In this document: piece after piece, positions 4,698 through 5,509 of the stretch
How positions within the stretch are numbered: the first letter of the stretch is position 1
How the letters are laid out: each line of letters opens with the position of its first letter
Assembly (NCBI GenBank): GCA_002407725.1
Contig: DHOD01000089.1
Location: 1 to 5,509 of the forward strand
Direction of reading: 5' to 3'
Origin: Christensenella sp. UBA5399
GTDB taxonomy: Bacteria > Bacillota > Clostridia > Christensenellales > Christensenellaceae
DNA length: 5,509 nt
Made by a program: the position numbers and the translations under genes
The notes under the pieces: model-generated
The model's input: the letters and a program-made list of their open reading frames with translations, nothing else
What the model was told of the DNA's origin: nothing
Database searches by the model: none

Positions 4698-5509
4698 AAA
4701 TGTGGGAAACAGAACGGCAAATGGAAAACATCATATGCGGCAAACTGGAGATTCCGGCGGTTGTCGATGACAGGATAACAGAAACATTAGACGGCATAAA
4801 TAGGCGGGAAACAAGAAGAACTGCCACACGCGTTGGCGCGGCGCGGGGCAGGACGCGCGGATGGAAGAGGGCGATGGTTGCCGCCGTAATAGCCTGCGCA
4901 ATGGTTCCGGGCGTTGCACTCGCGGCATATGCCTCGGGAGAAAATTCGGATTTTTACCAGGCGATATTCGAGAATACGGGTAAGCCCTCGGTTGAGGAGA
5001 AGGTGGAGTACGATGAAGACGGGAAGATGCGCATGAACCTGCCCAATATCGAACGGGTAAGCGTCGATGAGGAGCAGGCGGATGCGCTGATCGGGGCACA
5101 GGTGGTGAGCGGCATAGGAACGTATGAGCTAAAAAGCTATACGGGCGATGTGACAATGCTGGATATTGAAAGCATGCTATATGATGATAAAACAGGAGCT
5201 TTCTTCCTGTACATGTCGCTGGAGCGCCAGTCGGGCGGCTTCCCGGACATTGAGGTGTTTGAGACGGGCGAGTGCTACTTTAACGGAACGGGATTGTTGA
5301 TTGGCGGGGAGTATTCGCCCGGCAGGCTGTATTATGACCATGCGAAGAGCACGGAGAATAAAGTGTACCTTTCCGCAGCGGGTATCAACATGCAAAAAGC
5401 GGCGACCCCCGGCAAAGAAATGACAATGGACTTTCTTGAGTATGTGCAAACCGATATGGTGGACGAGACGGCCAGGGACGAGCGGTTTTATGATGAGGAA
5501 GGGAACCTG
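4694..5509 (+). CDS. Probable anti-sigma factor, single-pass membrane protein (3' end outside window)
   Basis: The frame starts at the ATG overlapping the sigma stop by 4 nt, with GGAGG at 4682-4686 and 7-nt spacing, and stays open for 272 codons to the window end. The N-terminal part (1-59) is predicted to be cytoplasmic, begins MKMWETERQMEN and becomes very Arg-rich at 37-59. One membrane segment spans about 60-80 (AMVAAVIACAMVPGVALAAYA). The remainder is an acidic extracytoplasmic region including VEEKVEYDEDGKMRMNLPNIE (about 100-120), AFFLYMSLER and YFNGTG. Gene order and topology (arginine-rich inside, one TM, sensor outside) fit an anti-sigma factor holding the upstream sigma at the membrane. 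The N-terminus has no HxxxCxxC zinc anti-sigma motif; its only Cys is residue 15. Clostridial partners of this kind often carry DUF4179-like domains, but I cannot confirm that here. Function is inferred from context. Confidence 0.75.
   Translation, partial: MKMWETERQMENIICGKLEIPAVVDDRITETLDGINRRETRRTATRVGAARGRTRGWKRAMVAAVIACAMVPGVALAAYASGENSDFYQAIFENTGKPSVEEKVEYDEDGKMRMNLPNIERVSVDEEQADALIGAQVVSGIGTYELKSYTGDVTMLDIESMLYDDKTGAFFLYMSLERQSGGFPDIEVFETGECYFNGTGLLIGGEYSPGRLYYDHAKSTENKVYLSAAGINMQKAATPGKEMTMDFLEYVQTDMVDETARDERFYDEEGNL

Noticed and set aside
4731..5156. Minus-strand Pro/Arg-rich frame opposite the anti-sigma-like gene
   Set aside because: Composition is typical of a reverse-strand shadow; the plus-strand frame is open for 272 codons with a good start and gene coupling.

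Overview
The window looks like a stretch of a chromosome from a low-to-mid GC Gram-positive bacterium (Bacillota, probably a clostridial lineage; a Christensenella-like organism is only a guess). The reasons are strong GGAGG-type ribosome binding sites, a classic lipobox lipoprotein with a Pro/Thr/Glu-rich linker, the truA / rplM / rpsI neighbourhood known from Firmicutes, and an ECF sigma factor overlapping a one-TM anti-sigma-like gene. No rRNA, tRNA, CRISPR array, insertion sequence or phage gene was seen.

Layout. (1) Bases 2-2101, plus strand: the C-terminal two thirds of a monofunctional haem catalase, a small DUF454 (YbaN-like) membrane protein and truA (tRNA pseudouridine synthase A). 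The gaps are 32 and 10 nt, so the three read as one transcription unit, ended by a strong bidirectional terminator at 2101-2138. (2) Bases 2149-2853, minus strand: a secreted lipoprotein of unknown function with its own sigma-A promoter, converging on truA and sharing the terminator. (3) Bases 2854-3163: a divergent intergenic region with the lipoprotein promoter, the rplM promoter and a roughly 140-nt rplM leader that can fold into a three-way junction with a GAAA tetraloop. (4) Bases 3164-4054: rplM (L13) and rpsI (S9), then a rho-independent terminator. (5) Bases 4060-5509: a separate unit of an ECF sigma factor (probably starting at TTG 4182) and a translationally coupled membrane protein, most likely its anti-sigma factor, running off the right edge.

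How they fit together: the ribosomal and tRNA-modification genes are housekeeping translation functions. Catalase is a peroxide defence enzyme. The sigma/anti-sigma pair is a typical envelope-stress or extracellular-signal switch. The most notable points are the structured rplM leader, the lipoprotein gene wedged in opposite orientation between truA and rplM, and the attachment of catalase and DUF454 to truA. Nothing here is clearly a new system; the leader RNA and the sigma/anti-sigma pair are the best candidates for follow-up.
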